A stretch of DNA of 64,000 nucleotides, from the NCBI RefSeq assembly GCF_004135975.1, contig NZ_CP026538.1:3658001-3722000 (forward strand), written 5' to 3'. The stretch comes from Solidesulfovibrio carbinolicus (lineage in GTDB: Bacteria > Desulfobacterota > Desulfovibrionia > Desulfovibrionales > Desulfovibrionaceae). Below are positions 16,341 to 25,560 of this stretch, piece by piece; within the stretch, counting starts at the first letter, position 1, and each line of letters starts with the position of its first letter. The position numbers and the translations under genes were made by a program. The notes below the pieces were generated by a model. That model was not told the DNA's origin. It searched no databases and saw only the letters and a list, made by a program, of their open reading frames with translations.

Positions 16341-18008
16341 TCAGGCGGCGGGCAGCCGCACCACCCGGGTTGCTCCGTGGAAAAAAACTTCGCCACCGGC
16401 TGCGGCCAGATCGGCCACGGGCAGGGCCACGTCCAGCCGGGCCGGCCCCTCGAAGCGCACGGCATAGGTCCCGTGCTTTTCGCGCAGCAGGCGCACGGCC
16501 GTGGAGGCGGCGTCCGGGGTCTGGACCAGGATGGCCGAAAAGGCCTGGACCAGGGTTTCATGGGGCACGGCCACGCCGACCGGCCCGTCCGGAGCCTCGA
16601 CCAGGCGGGCGGTGACGCCCTTGGCTCCGAGGATGGGCGACACAGCGGCCAGGGCTTGCTTGAGTGCGGCCAGGAGGTCTGTGGCCGGGGCCTTGGCCTT
16701 GGCGGCGGCGAACCGGTCCCGGGCGGCGGTGAGCAGTTCGTCGATGACGCTCTTCATGGCTGTGGCGGCGCGCTCAACCACGGTCAGGGCCCCGTCGGCT
16801 CCGGTGGTGTCAGGGGGCGCGGCGGCCAGCATTCCCCGGGCGGTTTCGGCGTAGCCGAGGACCTTGGTCAGGGGGGTGCGCAGGTTGTGGGAGGCGTCGA
16901 TGACGAAGTCGCGGAAGATGCGTTCCATGGCGGCGGCTTCGGTGACGTCGTGGAAGGTGAGGATGCGCCCCAGTTCCGGGGTGGCCGGCACGGCCTCGAC
17001 CACGTCCACGACGCGCCCGCTGGGCAGTTCGAAGCGGCCCACGGCCCGCACGCTGCCCGGGGCCGCGCCGGCTTCGCCAAGGGCGCGCTGCACGCAAAGG
17101 GGCGCGCCGGCCTCCAGGGGGATGCGGCCGGTGGGGTCGTCGAACTTGGGGAACATGGCGCGAAACGCCTGGTTGGCGGCAGTGATGCGCCCGGCCGAAT
17201 CAAGGATGGCCAAGCCTTCGGCCATGCCGTCAAAGATGGCGTCCTGACGGGCGCGCCGGGCTTCGATCTCGCCCACATGGGTCCCGATGCGGCCGGCCAG
17301 GGCGTTTATCGCCTCGGCCAGGGGGGTGAAATCGGCGGCCGGCACGAGGTGGATGCGCCGGTCGAAGTGGCCGTGACCGATGTCCCGGGCCACGGCGGCC
17401 ATCTCGCCCACGGTGCGCGACAGGCGGCGGGCCAAGATGGCCGAGGCCGCCCCGCCGGCCACGAAGACCAGGGCCAGGACGGCAAGCAGGGTTTCCCGAA
17501 AACGCTCGATCTCGGCCCGCAGGGACGACACGGGCAGGGCCAGGCGCACGATGCCGGCCGGCAGCCCGGGTTCGGCCGGGGTGGCCTGGGCCACGTAGAG
17601 CATGTCCCGGCCCAGGGTGCGGCTTACGCGCAGGTCCTGGCCGAAGCCGCCTTCCAGGGCTTTTTTGATCTCGGGCCGGTCAGCGTGGTTTTCCATCTCG
17701 CCGACCCCGGCCGCGCCCACGTCGGAATCGGCCAGCACCCGGCCGGCGGCGATGTAGGTCAGGCGAAAGCCCAGATGCGGCCCCAGGCTATCGACGTAGG
17801 TAGCCAGGTCGGCGTCGCCGCCGAAGGTGGGATGGGATCGCAGGAGATATTGGGCCAGATCCAGGGAGCGGCGGGCGCGGTCCTCGGCCTCGGCCAGGGC
17901 GGCCTGCTCGGCCCGGCCGGCGGCGAAGATGAAAACGCCGCTTAGAACCAGGAGAAAAAATCCCCAGGTCCACAGCAGGTGGCTGAGCGTAATGGAGCGC
18001 CGCGACAT
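16341..18008 (-). CDS. PhoR-like sensor histidine kinase with degenerate catalytic domain
   Basis: 555 residues from the ATG at 18008 (MSRRSITLSHLL). TM1 ~9-30, periplasmic sensor to ~170, TM2 ~175-195, HAMP ~195-245, PAS ~250-355, DHp from ~365. The phospho-acceptor His374 sits in DASHNLRTPLTKVLGY, where the usual H-[ED]-LR acidic residue is Asn375. The C-terminal ~150 residues show no N-box, G1 or G2 ATP-binding motifs (no DNALKY, DxGxG), ending VVRLPAA, so kinase activity is doubtful. No response regulator is adjacent. The gene lies 70 nt upstream of DUF47-pit on the same strand, suggesting a phosphate-related sensory role. Confidence 0.85.
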   Translation of the reverse strand: MSRRSITLSHLLWTWGFFLLVLSGVFIFAAGRAEQAALAEAEDRARRSLDLAQYLLRSHPTFGGDADLATYVDSLGPHLGFRLTYIAAGRVLADSDVGAAGVGEMENHADRPEIKKALEGGFGQDLRVSRTLGRDMLYVAQATPAEPGLPAGIVRLALPVSSLRAEIERFRETLLAVLALVFVAGGAASAILARRLSRTVGEMAAVARDIGHGHFDRRIHLVPAADFTPLAEAINALAGRIGTHVGEIEARRARQDAIFDGMAEGLAILDSAGRITAANQAFRAMFPKFDDPTGRIPLEAGAPLCVQRALGEAGAAPGSVRAVGRFELPSGRVVDVVEAVPATPELGRILTFHDVTEAAAMERIFRDFVIDASHNLRTPLTKVLGYAETARGMLAAAPPDTTGADGALTVVERAATAMKSVIDELLTAARDRFAAAKAKAPATDLLAALKQALAAVSPILGAKGVTARLVEAPDGPVGVAVPHETLVQAFSAILVQTPDAASTAVRLLREKHGTYAVRFEGPARLDVALPVADLAAAGGEVFFHGATRVVRLPAA

Positions 18009-18189
18009 TTCCCCTCCCACATGGCAAAAGCGTGACGAAACCGAGGCGGTTTCGTGACGGGCAAGGTATAGGCGGCAAGCCGGCCGGGGGCAAGGCCCTA
18101 GCCGTGTGACAATCTCGTGACAACCAACAAAACCGGACTGCGGCCGTCGGAAACGCCGCTTGCCCTCGCCCCTCTTTCTTCCCATCTGG

Positions 18190-18232
18190 GGCGGCTGGGG
18201 GCCTCAGGCCCCCAGCCGCCGGAGCATTCCCC
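18190..18232 (-). repeat. 3'-end palindromic repeat, copy A
   Basis: GGCGGCTGGGGGCCT / AGGCCCCCAGCCGCC, a 15-bp perfect palindrome, followed by GGAGCATT. On the minus strand it reads AATGCTCCGGCGGC then the palindrome, right after the lipoprotein gene ending at 18246; likely its terminator. The interval 18009-18189 holds no gene. Confidence 0.75.
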
Positions 18233-18245
18233 TCTTTTCCTCTCC

Positions 18246-20132
18246 TTACGGCGTATTCTCCTTCAAATGTTCCAGCAGAATACGCCGCACTTCGCGGATG
18301 GCCAGGGGGTGGTCCTGGGCGCTGTGGCCGGAGTGGACGATCTTTTCCGATTGCGCGCCGTCGAGGTGGGAGCTCCAGTAGGGCACCACGCCGTCGGAAC
18401 CGCCGGCGACATCGGCTTTTTTCTCGTTGCCGATGATGGAATGGTAGGGCGTGGCCAGGGATTTTTCGGCCAGGATCTTGAGCGTCTTGTTGTTGGGCGA
18501 GAGGCTGTCGACGCCGGTTTGCAGCTTGTCCGCAGCGTCTTTTCCAGCGTCGGTTGCCTTGCCGGCGTGGGCCAGGGCGGCGGTGACCGCGCCAAGGGGT
18601 TTGAGGACCGTCAGCGGCAGGGTGATGAGCGTACGGCCGATCTTGCCGACGATGCCCAGGGCCATTTCCGAGCCGCGGTGAGGCGTGGCGATGAAAACCA
18701 CCCGTTTCACGTAGGGCCGGCGGGAGAAGAAGAAGGTGCGGCGCATGGCGTCGCGCACCTCGGGCGACACGGCCAGCGTGTCCAGGGGCGCTTTGGAAAA
18801 AGCGTTCCAGAGATCGTCGCCGCTGTCTTCCACCAGGGTCTTGGTCAGCAAGCCGCCCATGCTGTGGCCCACCACCACCATGTCGTTAAAGGCGGGATTG
18901 TTGCCGGCTGGATCGAAGACGCGGCGGGCCTCGTCCAGGGAGGCGCGCAGGGAGGCGGCCGAAAAGAGCACGGGATTGCCGGTGGGGTAGCGGAAAAACC
19001 AGAACTGGTAGCGGGCGCGCAGTTCGGGGTCGCCCATGAGGCCGTTGAACATGGGGGCCCAGGTGGACGGCGAGGAGAGCAGCCCGTGGACAAAGACCAC
19101 GGGAATCTTTCCCGGGTCATAGGGCTGGAGCATGTAGAGGCGGGTGAGATTCTCCCAGGCGGCCGGATTCATCATGCCTTCCAGGCCGCTTGGTTCGGGG
19201 GTGTTTTGCATCATGAAGGCCAGGGGCGTGGTCAGGTCGCTTTCCAGGGGAATGCGCCGGCCGGCCACGTCCAGGGCGTCGGTCTTCATGGGGTCGTGGA
19301 TCTCGAAATCGGCCTCGTAGATCCGGTGGCGCGGCTTGGCCGTGTCGGCGGTCGGAGCGAAGCGCAAAAAGACGGTGGCGGCGTAGGTCTGGCGCACGGG
19401 GGGGGTAAACCGCTCGGCCGGAGCGAGCTTGTCGCCCTCGGGCGGACGGCGCACCACGGCCACGGGCACGCCAAGGCCCAGGCGCACCTGCTCAGGCGTT
19501 AGTCCCCGCACGTCGAACTCGTAGGCCAGGTGGAAGCTTTCCACCTCCTCAGGGCTAAAGGTCAGCTCCGAGCGCCGCTCGGCCAGGCGCACCCGGCCCA
19601 TGAGCCAGGGAATTTCCTTGCCCTTGGCATAGTGCAGTTCGGTGGCCCGGGCATACAGCAACACGTTGGCCAGGGAGCGGTTGTAAAACTCCATGGCTTG
19701 TCTGGAATAGGGGTGGTAGACGTCGAGCACCGGCCGGAACGTGTCGTCGAAGAGGTAGGTGTAGGCGTAGACGGCGCTGGAGAGATAGAACATGGCCGCT
19801 TTGGCCGGATCGCTTTTGCTTTTGCCGGCCTCTCTGTAGCAGAGCTCGGCCAGGGCGAACAGCGCCTCGCGGTCCTTCTCGTCCCGGGCTTCGGCGTCCA
19901 GGGCGGCCAGCATGGTTTCGGGATCGGCGGCCAGGGACGCTTCCAGGTCGCGCTGACGCACGAAGCGCAGGGTGCGCTCGGAGGGCCGGTCGGAATTGAG
20001 CGCCGTGCGGTCGAGCTTGGCGGCCCGGTCGTCCAGGGACGAGGGACGCACGCCGATGCGGGCGCAGCCGCCCAGGCAGGCAAGGCTTAGCAGGGACAGC
20101 AGCAGGACGACGAGCGGCAGACGTCTGGGCAT
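18246..20132 (-). CDS. Lipase-like alpha/beta-hydrolase lipoprotein
   Basis: 628 residues from the ATG at 20132 (GAGGT 5 nt upstream). Signal peptide with two candidate lipoboxes (LSLAC19 and LGGC23), so an anchored lipoprotein. Residues ~60-200 form a helical TPR-like region. The hydrolase domain starts near 340 (IPVVFVHGLLSSPSTW, oxyanion loop), with nucleophile Ser424 in GHSMGG and a late Asp-Gly-Val/His pair (GGSDGVVPYWSS, then HSGHSAQDHP) completing the triad. Probable lipase or esterase of the cell envelope; substrate unknown. Long relative to simple lipases because of the N-terminal domain. Confidence 0.85.
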   Translation of the reverse strand: MPRRLPLVVLLLSLLSLACLGGCARIGVRPSSLDDRAAKLDRTALNSDRPSERTLRFVRQRDLEASLAADPETMLAALDAEARDEKDREALFALAELCYREAGKSKSDPAKAAMFYLSSAVYAYTYLFDDTFRPVLDVYHPYSRQAMEFYNRSLANVLLYARATELHYAKGKEIPWLMGRVRLAERRSELTFSPEEVESFHLAYEFDVRGLTPEQVRLGLGVPVAVVRRPPEGDKLAPAERFTPPVRQTYAATVFLRFAPTADTAKPRHRIYEADFEIHDPMKTDALDVAGRRIPLESDLTTPLAFMMQNTPEPSGLEGMMNPAAWENLTRLYMLQPYDPGKIPVVFVHGLLSSPSTWAPMFNGLMGDPELRARYQFWFFRYPTGNPVLFSAASLRASLDEARRVFDPAGNNPAFNDMVVVGHSMGGLLTKTLVEDSGDDLWNAFSKAPLDTLAVSPEVRDAMRRTFFFSRRPYVKRVVFIATPHRGSEMALGIVGKIGRTLITLPLTVLKPLGAVTAALAHAGKATDAGKDAADKLQTGVDSLSPNNKTLKILAEKSLATPYHSIIGNEKKADVAGGSDGVVPYWSSHLDGAQSEKIVHSGHSAQDHPLAIREVRRILLEHLKENTP

Positions 20133-20379
20133 GGGTGACCTCGCGGCGACGATTGGCGGCGAGGTCGATGACCGCGCCGATAAAAAGCGCCGTCTTGTAC
20201 GACAGCAGGCACGAACGGTAAAGCCGCAATCGTCGTGTCGCGACGCTGGCGTTGCGTGAACGACGTCCCGCCTCCGCCAGGCCGCCGGCCGCGCCTTCTG
20301 CAGCGCCTCCCGTTGTTGCCATGGCTTCCTAAAAAGCCTACTAAAAGGCAGACTGTTTTCCCATAACCCGGAGTCGCCC

Positions 20380-20799
20380 ATGAACCGCTTGAGCTTTGGC
20401 ATCTTGACGGCATTGGCAGCCCTTAGTCTCGCGGCCTGCAACGGCCTTGTCGCCATCAGCAAGACGGACATATCAGGCAAACCGACCGTATACGCCACGG
20501 TCAACAAAGAACCTGATCCCAAGCTCATGGGCTGCTATCTGCGCAGCCGTCCCGGCGAGTTCAACCGCCCCAACAAATATGAGTACTGCCTTATCAAGGA
20601 CACCGGCGGCTACGGCGTGTATTACTACATGATGGACGGCAAGTCGCTACGCGCATTCAAGGACTGGACATCAGCAAGCATCAACGACAACTGTATGACC
20701 GTCGAGTACGACGGCTCGACCTACTGCGTCCAGGACGGCGACGTCTGGCAGACCACGGCCGGCAGCAGCGACCGCCACCGCATGTTGCCCATGAACTGA
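20380..20799 (+). CDS. Small lipoprotein of unknown function (139 aa)
   Basis: 139 residues. Signal peptide with lipobox LAAC20 (LSLAACNGL). The mature part carries four Cys, two of them in CYLRSR and YEYCLIKD, and beta-type sequence with many Tyr ([13 protein letters not shown]). No family recognised. Codon use is slightly less GC-biased than its neighbours. A divergent 247-nt region separates it from the lipase-like gene; that region shows no gene. Confidence 0.75.
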   Translation: MNRLSFGILTALAALSLAACNGLVAISKTDISGKPTVYATVNKEPDPKLMGCYLRSRPGEFNRPNKYEYCLIKDTGGYGVYYYMMDGKSLRAFKDWTSASINDNCMTVEYDGSTYCVQDGDVWQTTAGSSDRHRMLPMN

Positions 20800-20857
20800 C
20801 GCTTTCCCCCTATTTCGACAACATCTGAGCAGTTCAAGAGTACTTCAAGGAATGCGT

Positions 20858-22399
20858 ATGTCCGGACAATTAGTTGGCTGGCTTGGCGCGACGGTGGCCT
20901 CCCTGGCCGCCGCCGCATTGTTGGGTTGGTTCGTGGACGCCTCCGGGGCCGTGGCCGCCCTGGTGGGCGGCCTTTTGCCGGCGGCCACCGCCGCCGCCGC
21001 CGTTTGGGCCCTCGGGGGCGCGCGCCAGCGCCAGGACAAGGCCATGGCCGAAGCCCTGGCCGCCCTGGCCGCCGACCGCGCGCCAGACGCCGGGGAGCTG
21101 CCCCCCGAGCTGGCCGCGGCCGTGGCCGGATTGGCCGAGGCCATGCGCACCACCCGGGGATTTCTTTCGGGCATCACCAAAGGCCTGCCCATCCCCTATC
21201 TGCTGGTTGATCCCAAGGAACGCACGCTTTTCACCAACCAGGCCACCCTGGACATGCTGGAGATCGACGGAGCGCCCGAACGCCAGCTCGGCCGCACCCT
21301 GGCCGAGGTGTTTTATAATGACCCGGGCCGTCCCACCGCCGTGGGCAAGGCCATGAACCACGGCCAGGTCTTCAACAACCTGGAGGTCACCATCACCGGC
21401 CACAAGGGCGGCCGGCGCGACGTGCTGGCCAACGTCTTCGCCCTGCGCGACACGGCCGGCGCGGTCATCGGCGGGCTGTGCCTCTATCTCGACATGACCG
21501 AGCTCAAGGCCAAGGAAGCGGCCATCTGCCAACAAAACGACCAGACCGCCGAACTGGCCCGGCGGGCCGGCGGCCTAGCCTCCGACCTGGCCGACGCGGC
21601 CCGGGTGCTGGCCGAACAGGTGTCCCAAGCCAGTCGGGCCGCCGACGACCAAAAAAACCGCATGGGCCAGGTAGCCGCCTCGGTGACGAGCCTTGGCCAC
21701 GGCGCGCGCGACATCGCCGGCACCGCCGGCGAGGCCGGGAACGTGGCCCAAAAAACCCGCGACCAGGCCGCCGGCGCGGCCGACACCATGGCCAAGGTGC
21801 TGGCCGGCATGAACGAACTGTCCGGCAAGGCCGTCGCCCTGGGCAGCCATATGGACACGCTCTCAACCCAGGCCACGGAAGTGGGCGGCATCCTCGGCGT
21901 CATTTCCGATATCGCCGACCAGACCAATCTCCTGGCGCTCAATGCCGCCATCGAGGCGGCCCGAGCCGGGGAATCGGGCCGGGGCTTCGCCGTGGTTGCC
22001 GATGAAGTCCGGAAGCTGGCCGAAAAGACCATGGCCGCCACCCGCGAGGTGGACCGCAACGTCACGGCCATCCGCCAAAGCGCCGAGACCAACCGCCAGG
22101 CCACCGGCGAGGCCGTGTCCCTGGTCGGCCAGACCGCCGCCATAGCCGGCGAGGCCGGCTCCGCCCTGAACGCCATCCTGGCTCTGGCCGACGAGACCTC
22201 GCGCCACGTCCGGGCCATCGCCGACACCGCCGCCGGCCAAACCAACGCCGGCGAGGCCGCGGCCAGGGCCGGGGAAGACATTGCCCAGGCCGTTTCCGAC
22301 ACCTCCCAGGCCATGGCCGAATCCGCCCTGGCCGTGGAAGAACTGTCCCGGGTAGCCGACGACCTCAACGCGCTTTTCGTGGGCACGACCAGGCGCTGA
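20858..22399 (+). CDS. Methyl-accepting chemotaxis protein with cytoplasmic PAS domain
   Basis: 513 residues from the ATG at 20858, chosen because AAGGA lies 6 nt upstream. Two closely spaced membrane segments (~5-25 and ~31-52) with almost no periplasmic loop, a cytoplasmic PAS domain (~100-215, [20 protein letters not shown]), and the MCP signalling hairpin with tip [21 protein letters not shown] (in part) around 355. There is no HAMP and no large sensor outside the cell, so it probably senses an internal redox or energy signal through PAS. It talks to CheA/CheW encoded elsewhere. Confidence 0.92.
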   Translation: MSGQLVGWLGATVASLAAAALLGWFVDASGAVAALVGGLLPAATAAAAVWALGGARQRQDKAMAEALAALAADRAPDAGELPPELAAAVAGLAEAMRTTRGFLSGITKGLPIPYLLVDPKERTLFTNQATLDMLEIDGAPERQLGRTLAEVFYNDPGRPTAVGKAMNHGQVFNNLEVTITGHKGGRRDVLANVFALRDTAGAVIGGLCLYLDMTELKAKEAAICQQNDQTAELARRAGGLASDLADAARVLAEQVSQASRAADDQKNRMGQVAASVTSLGHGARDIAGTAGEAGNVAQKTRDQAAGAADTMAKVLAGMNELSGKAVALGSHMDTLSTQATEVGGILGVISDIADQTNLLALNAAIEAARAGESGRGFAVVADEVRKLAEKTMAATREVDRNVTAIRQSAETNRQATGEAVSLVGQTAAIAGEAGSALNAILALADETSRHVRAIADTAAGQTNAGEAAARAGEDIAQAVSDTSQAMAESALAVEELSRVADDLNALFVGTTRR

Positions 22400-22443
22400 C
22401 GCTCCCGGATGACAGCCGCCGCCTTTGCGGCTATATCCGCGCC

Positions 22444-22638
22444 ATGTGGCAAAGCTTTGTTATTGTGGCCGTGGCCTTCGTCGCCGTCAGCGTCGGGCTG
22501 TGGCTCATCATCCGCAAGACCGTCAGCCGTCGGCACGACATCATCGCGCCGGGGAAATTCGACTTCGACGCCTTCAAATCCCGCGAAATCACCCGGCGCG
22601 GCGTCCATGACAGCACCCGCCTCGGCAAAAAGCGTTAA
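22444..22638 (+). CDS. Small single-span membrane protein (64 aa)
   Basis: 64 residues: one N-terminal membrane helix (FVIVAVAFVAVSVGLWLII) followed by a basic cytoplasmic tail with a repeated Arg-Arg (SRRHDII, TRRGVHDS). No family recognised. Its ribosome site is weak, but codon use and the clear helix support it. It lies 45 nt after the chemoreceptor and 55 nt before the next gene on the same strand, so it may be read through from either. Confidence 0.6.
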   Translation: MWQSFVIVAVAFVAVSVGLWLIIRKTVSRRHDIIAPGKFDFDAFKSREITRRGVHDSTRLGKKR

Positions 22639-22692
22639 ATCCACCGCGCCTCCCGGCGCGCCCGCCTGCCAGCCCCTTTCCAAGGAGTCGCC

Positions 22693-23304
22693 ATGCCCCG
22701 TATCCGCGCCCTGTTCCTGACCGTCCTGGCCCTGGCCGTGCTGGCCGCCGGCAGCGCCCGGGCCGAAACCCCGACCAGCCTGGCCGGCATTGCCCTGGGC
22801 GAACCGGCGGCAAAAGCCAAGGCCCGGGTGGATGTCCGCAAGCCCCGCGACGTGTCGGACGCGCCGTGGGTCAAACGGTTGCCGGTGTCCGGCGACAAAT
22901 TTTTTGACGGCGGCTATGTGCTTGTCGGGACCTGCGCCGCGCCGGGAGCCGTGGTGCGGATCAAGATGCGCTACCGCAACGGCGACATGGACTTTTTCCG
23001 CAAGTTAAGCGGCGAGATGCTCACGCTCTACGGCGATCCCACCCAATACAAGGGCGACCTGGAAGGCCGGGTCATGGGCAACAAGTGGTCCTTTTCCGAC
23101 TCCCGCTTGCGCCCGGTGAGCCTTATTTTGCAACATGCCGAAGGCGAAGACCCGGAGCTTGGGCCGGGCAGCACGGTCAAGCTCACCAACTGGGGCCTGC
23201 TCGAAGCCGAGCGGGCCTGTTGGCAGCAGCGCCACGGTTCGGCCAAGGGCGCCGCGGAAAAAGCCGGCAAGGCCGGGCCTGACCACGGGTATTTGCCGCG
23301 CTGA
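22693..23304 (+). CDS. Exported protein of unknown function (203 aa)
   Basis: 203 residues with AAGGAG before the ATG. Signal peptide at residues 1-24 (cleavage after ARA). The mature part begins LAGIALGEPAAKAKARV, reminiscent of small periplasmic proteins that start with a G-I-x-L-G-x segment, and contains two Cys (GTCAAPG, RACWQQ). It ends with a basic, Ala/Lys-rich tail. I cannot name a family. Confidence 0.75.
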   Translation: MPRIRALFLTVLALAVLAAGSARAETPTSLAGIALGEPAAKAKARVDVRKPRDVSDAPWVKRLPVSGDKFFDGGYVLVGTCAAPGAVVRIKMRYRNGDMDFFRKLSGEMLTLYGDPTQYKGDLEGRVMGNKWSFSDSRLRPVSLILQHAEGEDPELGPGSTVKLTNWGLLEAERACWQQRHGSAKGAAEKAGKAGPDHGYLPR

Positions 23305-23347
23305 GGCGGGTTCGCCCTTCCTTATGAAAGGTTCTCAGGAAGTCTTT

Positions 23348-23761
23348 ATGGAACAGATTGCATTTGATGATTCGTTGCGCACCGGATTTGCGCTTATCGA
23401 TGAACAGCACGCCCTATTTCTCTCCATGTTGACGGACTTGGCCGCCCAAATCGAGGCCGGGCATCACCGTCAAGGCGTCCTGGACGCCTTCCAAGGCATG
23501 CGGCTTTACGCGGACGGGCATTTCTCGGGCGAGGAAGCGTTGATGGACGCCCGTGGCTACCCGCAACTGCCGGCCCACCGGGTGCAGCATGACGCCTTTC
23601 GGGGCATGGTGGCGGAACTCGAAAACCGCCTGGGAGAAGGCGTCGGCCTTGTTTCCCTGGAGACCCTGGAATACCTGGGCAGTTGGTTCATCCGGCACAT
23701 CCGCGACGAGGACATGCGGTTTGCCGCTTTCGTCCGGGAGAGCGCCGCCGCCTCGTCCTGA
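23348..23761 (+). CDS. Bacteriohemerythrin
   Basis: 137 residues from the ATG at 23348 (AGGAA 7 nt upstream). All seven di-iron ligands of the hemerythrin fold are visible: His21, His58, Glu62, His77, His81, His117 and Asp122 (HIRDED). Single-domain cytoplasmic O2-binding protein, common in microaerobe-exposed Desulfovibrio and chemotactic bacteria; it fits with the redoxins and rubrerythrin elsewhere in the window. Bidirectional terminator at 23836. Confidence 0.93.
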   Translation: MEQIAFDDSLRTGFALIDEQHALFLSMLTDLAAQIEAGHHRQGVLDAFQGMRLYADGHFSGEEALMDARGYPQLPAHRVQHDAFRGMVAELENRLGEGVGLVSLETLEYLGSWFIRHIRDEDMRFAAFVRESAAASS

Positions 23762-23835
23762 CGCCGCAACAAGGCCCCGCCACGATCAGGCGGTGCGCCC
23801 ACCAGCCCTTCCGGCATCGCTCCCCCAGAAATGAC

Positions 23836-23869
23836 AAAATCCTGGCAACCGCAACGATGCCAGGATTTT
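23836..23869. terminator. Bidirectional terminator
   Basis: AAAATCCTGGCA / TGCCAGGATTTT (12 bp, A-rich and T-rich feet) between convergent genes ending at 23761 and 23894. Confidence 0.85.
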
Positions 23870-23893
23870 GTCGCACCGCAATACGGCCGGCGC

Positions 23894-24253
23894 TTAGCTG
23901 AAGAAGTTGAAGGTGGTGCCGCCGGAACCAAACAGCGAGGAAAAATCCAGGGTGCCGCCCGTGCCGAAGCTGCCCCCGAACAGGCTGGAGGTGCCCCCAA
24001 AGCTCGAAAAGTCGAGAGTAACCCCTCCCCCGGAGGTCCCAAACAACGAGCCGCCCGTCCCAAACAGCGAGCCGAAGTCCAGGCCGGTTCCGGCAGTGCC
24101 GAAGGTCAGGCCGCCGCCCAAGCCGCCGAACAAGCCGGTGCCGATGCCGGTGTCGGTGGAACCAAACAGACTGACGCCCCCCGTGGTTCCGCCGAGGTTG
24201 GAAAAAAGCGAACTGAAGTCAAACAGTCCGCCACTACCGGATAATGTCGCCAT
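23894..24253 (-). CDS. Low-complexity Gly/Ser/Phe-rich repeat protein
   Basis: 119 residues with a good ribosome site (GGGAGG, 6 nt upstream). The sequence is made almost only of Gly, Ser, Thr, Phe, Leu and a few Asp; there is no Lys, Arg, Glu, His, Cys, Pro, Gln, Tyr or Trp. Short units repeat: SLFG, LFGG, and DFSSLF/DFGSLF/DFSSFG about every 25-30 residues. No signal peptide or membrane helix. Such FG-rich composition suggests self-assembly (gel, amyloid or fibre) rather than an enzyme. It is placed between a strong terminator and an AT-rich promoter-like stretch (24290-24436), so it is a single-gene unit. Function unknown. Confidence 0.7.
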   Translation of the reverse strand: MATLSGSGGLFDFSSLFSNLGGTTGGVSLFGSTDTGIGTGLFGGLGGGLTFGTAGTGLDFGSLFGTGGSLFGTSGGGVTLDFSSFGGTSSLFGGSFGTGGTLDFSSLFGSGGTTFNFFS

Positions 24254-24436
24254 AAGTGGCCTCCCAAGTCGTGATTCTGGGCTTGGTAAAAAAAACCGGC
24301 CTTGCTGATTCCTGCGACACCTAACCTGTCGCTAATTTTCGAAAAAATTATTTTTTTAATCGCATACGCCAAAGCTGTCAACAATCCCCGACCAGCAAAA
24401 TCAAAAACCGCACGACCGCTATCATTTACAAATCAG

Positions 24437-25558
24437 CTAGTTAGACCAATCAACCAAAAGCGCAAAGACATACCGTTCAACCACTTCCAGCACCACCACG
24501 TCGGGCCGCTCCTTCTCAATAACGAAAGGAACCAAGGCGTGGGTCCACAAGAACACGGACCGGGAAAAACGCTCGGCCGCGTGGACTTGCATGGCCCGGG
24601 CGAAGGAATCATGGAAAAAGACCGCCCTGGGCCAGTCCTTGCGGTCCGTTTCATAGGCGGCCCGCTCCCGCTCGGGGTGGTCGGCCGGATCGGGATAATC
24701 GCCCGGGGCAGCCGGACGGGCCAGTGCCGCGACCCGAGACCGGGCCGACACGTCGGGTTCACGCCAGAGGTCGGGCAACAGCAGCATCTCGGATAAATCG
24801 CCGCCAGGACGATCCGTCACAACCAGCTCGTAGTTGGACGGATCAAGAGGCTCAAGAGCTGGAAAACGCCCAGACAGAGCGGCCACCAAAGCTGATGCGC
24901 CAAGCAGCCCGCCGTAACCGTTCCAATGCGTGTCGGTCTTCATGTAGGTCCGACCGGCCGCCTTGCCGGCGGTCACCGCCTGGCGCAGGTCCAGGACGTC
25001 CAGGCCGGCGGCGCGCAGCCGGGGGATGATCTGGGACAGACGCGATTCGGGGCGCAGCGGATGCAGGCCCGGCGGCAGATGCTCGGGATAGACGCGCTCC
25101 TTGTTGGGCGCGAACATAACGAGATAAGCGATGCCCTGCTCGGCCAGCCAGTCGCGGCGCGCCACCTGGACGCGCACCATCTCCTGCATGTCGCGCTCGG
25201 ACAGGGGTACGACGTTGAGGTAATCGTCCAGGGCGTGTTCCAGGTTGTAATAGAGCCAATCATTCCGGCCGACGATGACCCCCGGCACAGGGGATTCGCC
25301 GAAAAGGGCCAGGCGCAGGCGGTTGTTGGCCCGGATGAGATGGTCACGAAAGGGCGCGGCGTCACGGACGTGGGCGGCCAGGGCCGGACCGTAGCGCCCG
25401 GGCGCGTCGAGGGCCTCGGCCAGGGGCGGGACCGGGGCCTGGGGCCGGTTTTCAACAGCCAGCCGGCCGCCGGAAAGGCCAAGGAGCGGCAAACCGTAGG
25501 GCGCGGCCAGAAAAACGACAACAGCCAGGATTTGCAGGATGTTCGCCAGACGGACCAT
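24437..25558 (-). CDS. AlgX/AlgJ-like SGNH polysaccharide O-acetylation protein
   Basis: 373 residues from the ATG at 25558. N-terminal membrane anchor or signal (~5-28), then an SGNH-hydrolase-like domain of the AlgX/AlgJ family: YYNLEHALDD region, TDTHWNGYGG (catalytic Asp-x-His, ~215) and HDSFARAM (nucleophile Ser, ~315). Such proteins transfer acetyl groups to periplasmic polysaccharides. Its start lies 2 nt after the stop of the upstream MBOAT gene, so the two form an operon. No polymerase or other alginate genes adjoin, so the acetylated polymer is unknown. Confidence 0.85.
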   Translation of the reverse strand: MVRLANILQILAVVVFLAAPYGLPLLGLSGGRLAVENRPQAPVPPLAEALDAPGRYGPALAAHVRDAAPFRDHLIRANNRLRLALFGESPVPGVIVGRNDWLYYNLEHALDDYLNVVPLSERDMQEMVRVQVARRDWLAEQGIAYLVMFAPNKERVYPEHLPPGLHPLRPESRLSQIIPRLRAAGLDVLDLRQAVTAGKAAGRTYMKTDTHWNGYGGLLGASALVAALSGRFPALEPLDPSNYELVVTDRPGGDLSEMLLLPDLWREPDVSARSRVAALARPAAPGDYPDPADHPERERAAYETDRKDWPRAVFFHDSFARAMQVHAAERFSRSVFLWTHALVPFVIEKERPDVVVLEVVERYVFALLVDWSN

Positions 25559-25560
25559 GG

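Noticed and set aside
22414-22432. AGCCGC/GCGGCT hairpin after the PAS chemoreceptor gene
   Set aside because: Only 6 bp and no T run, so not a convincing terminator.
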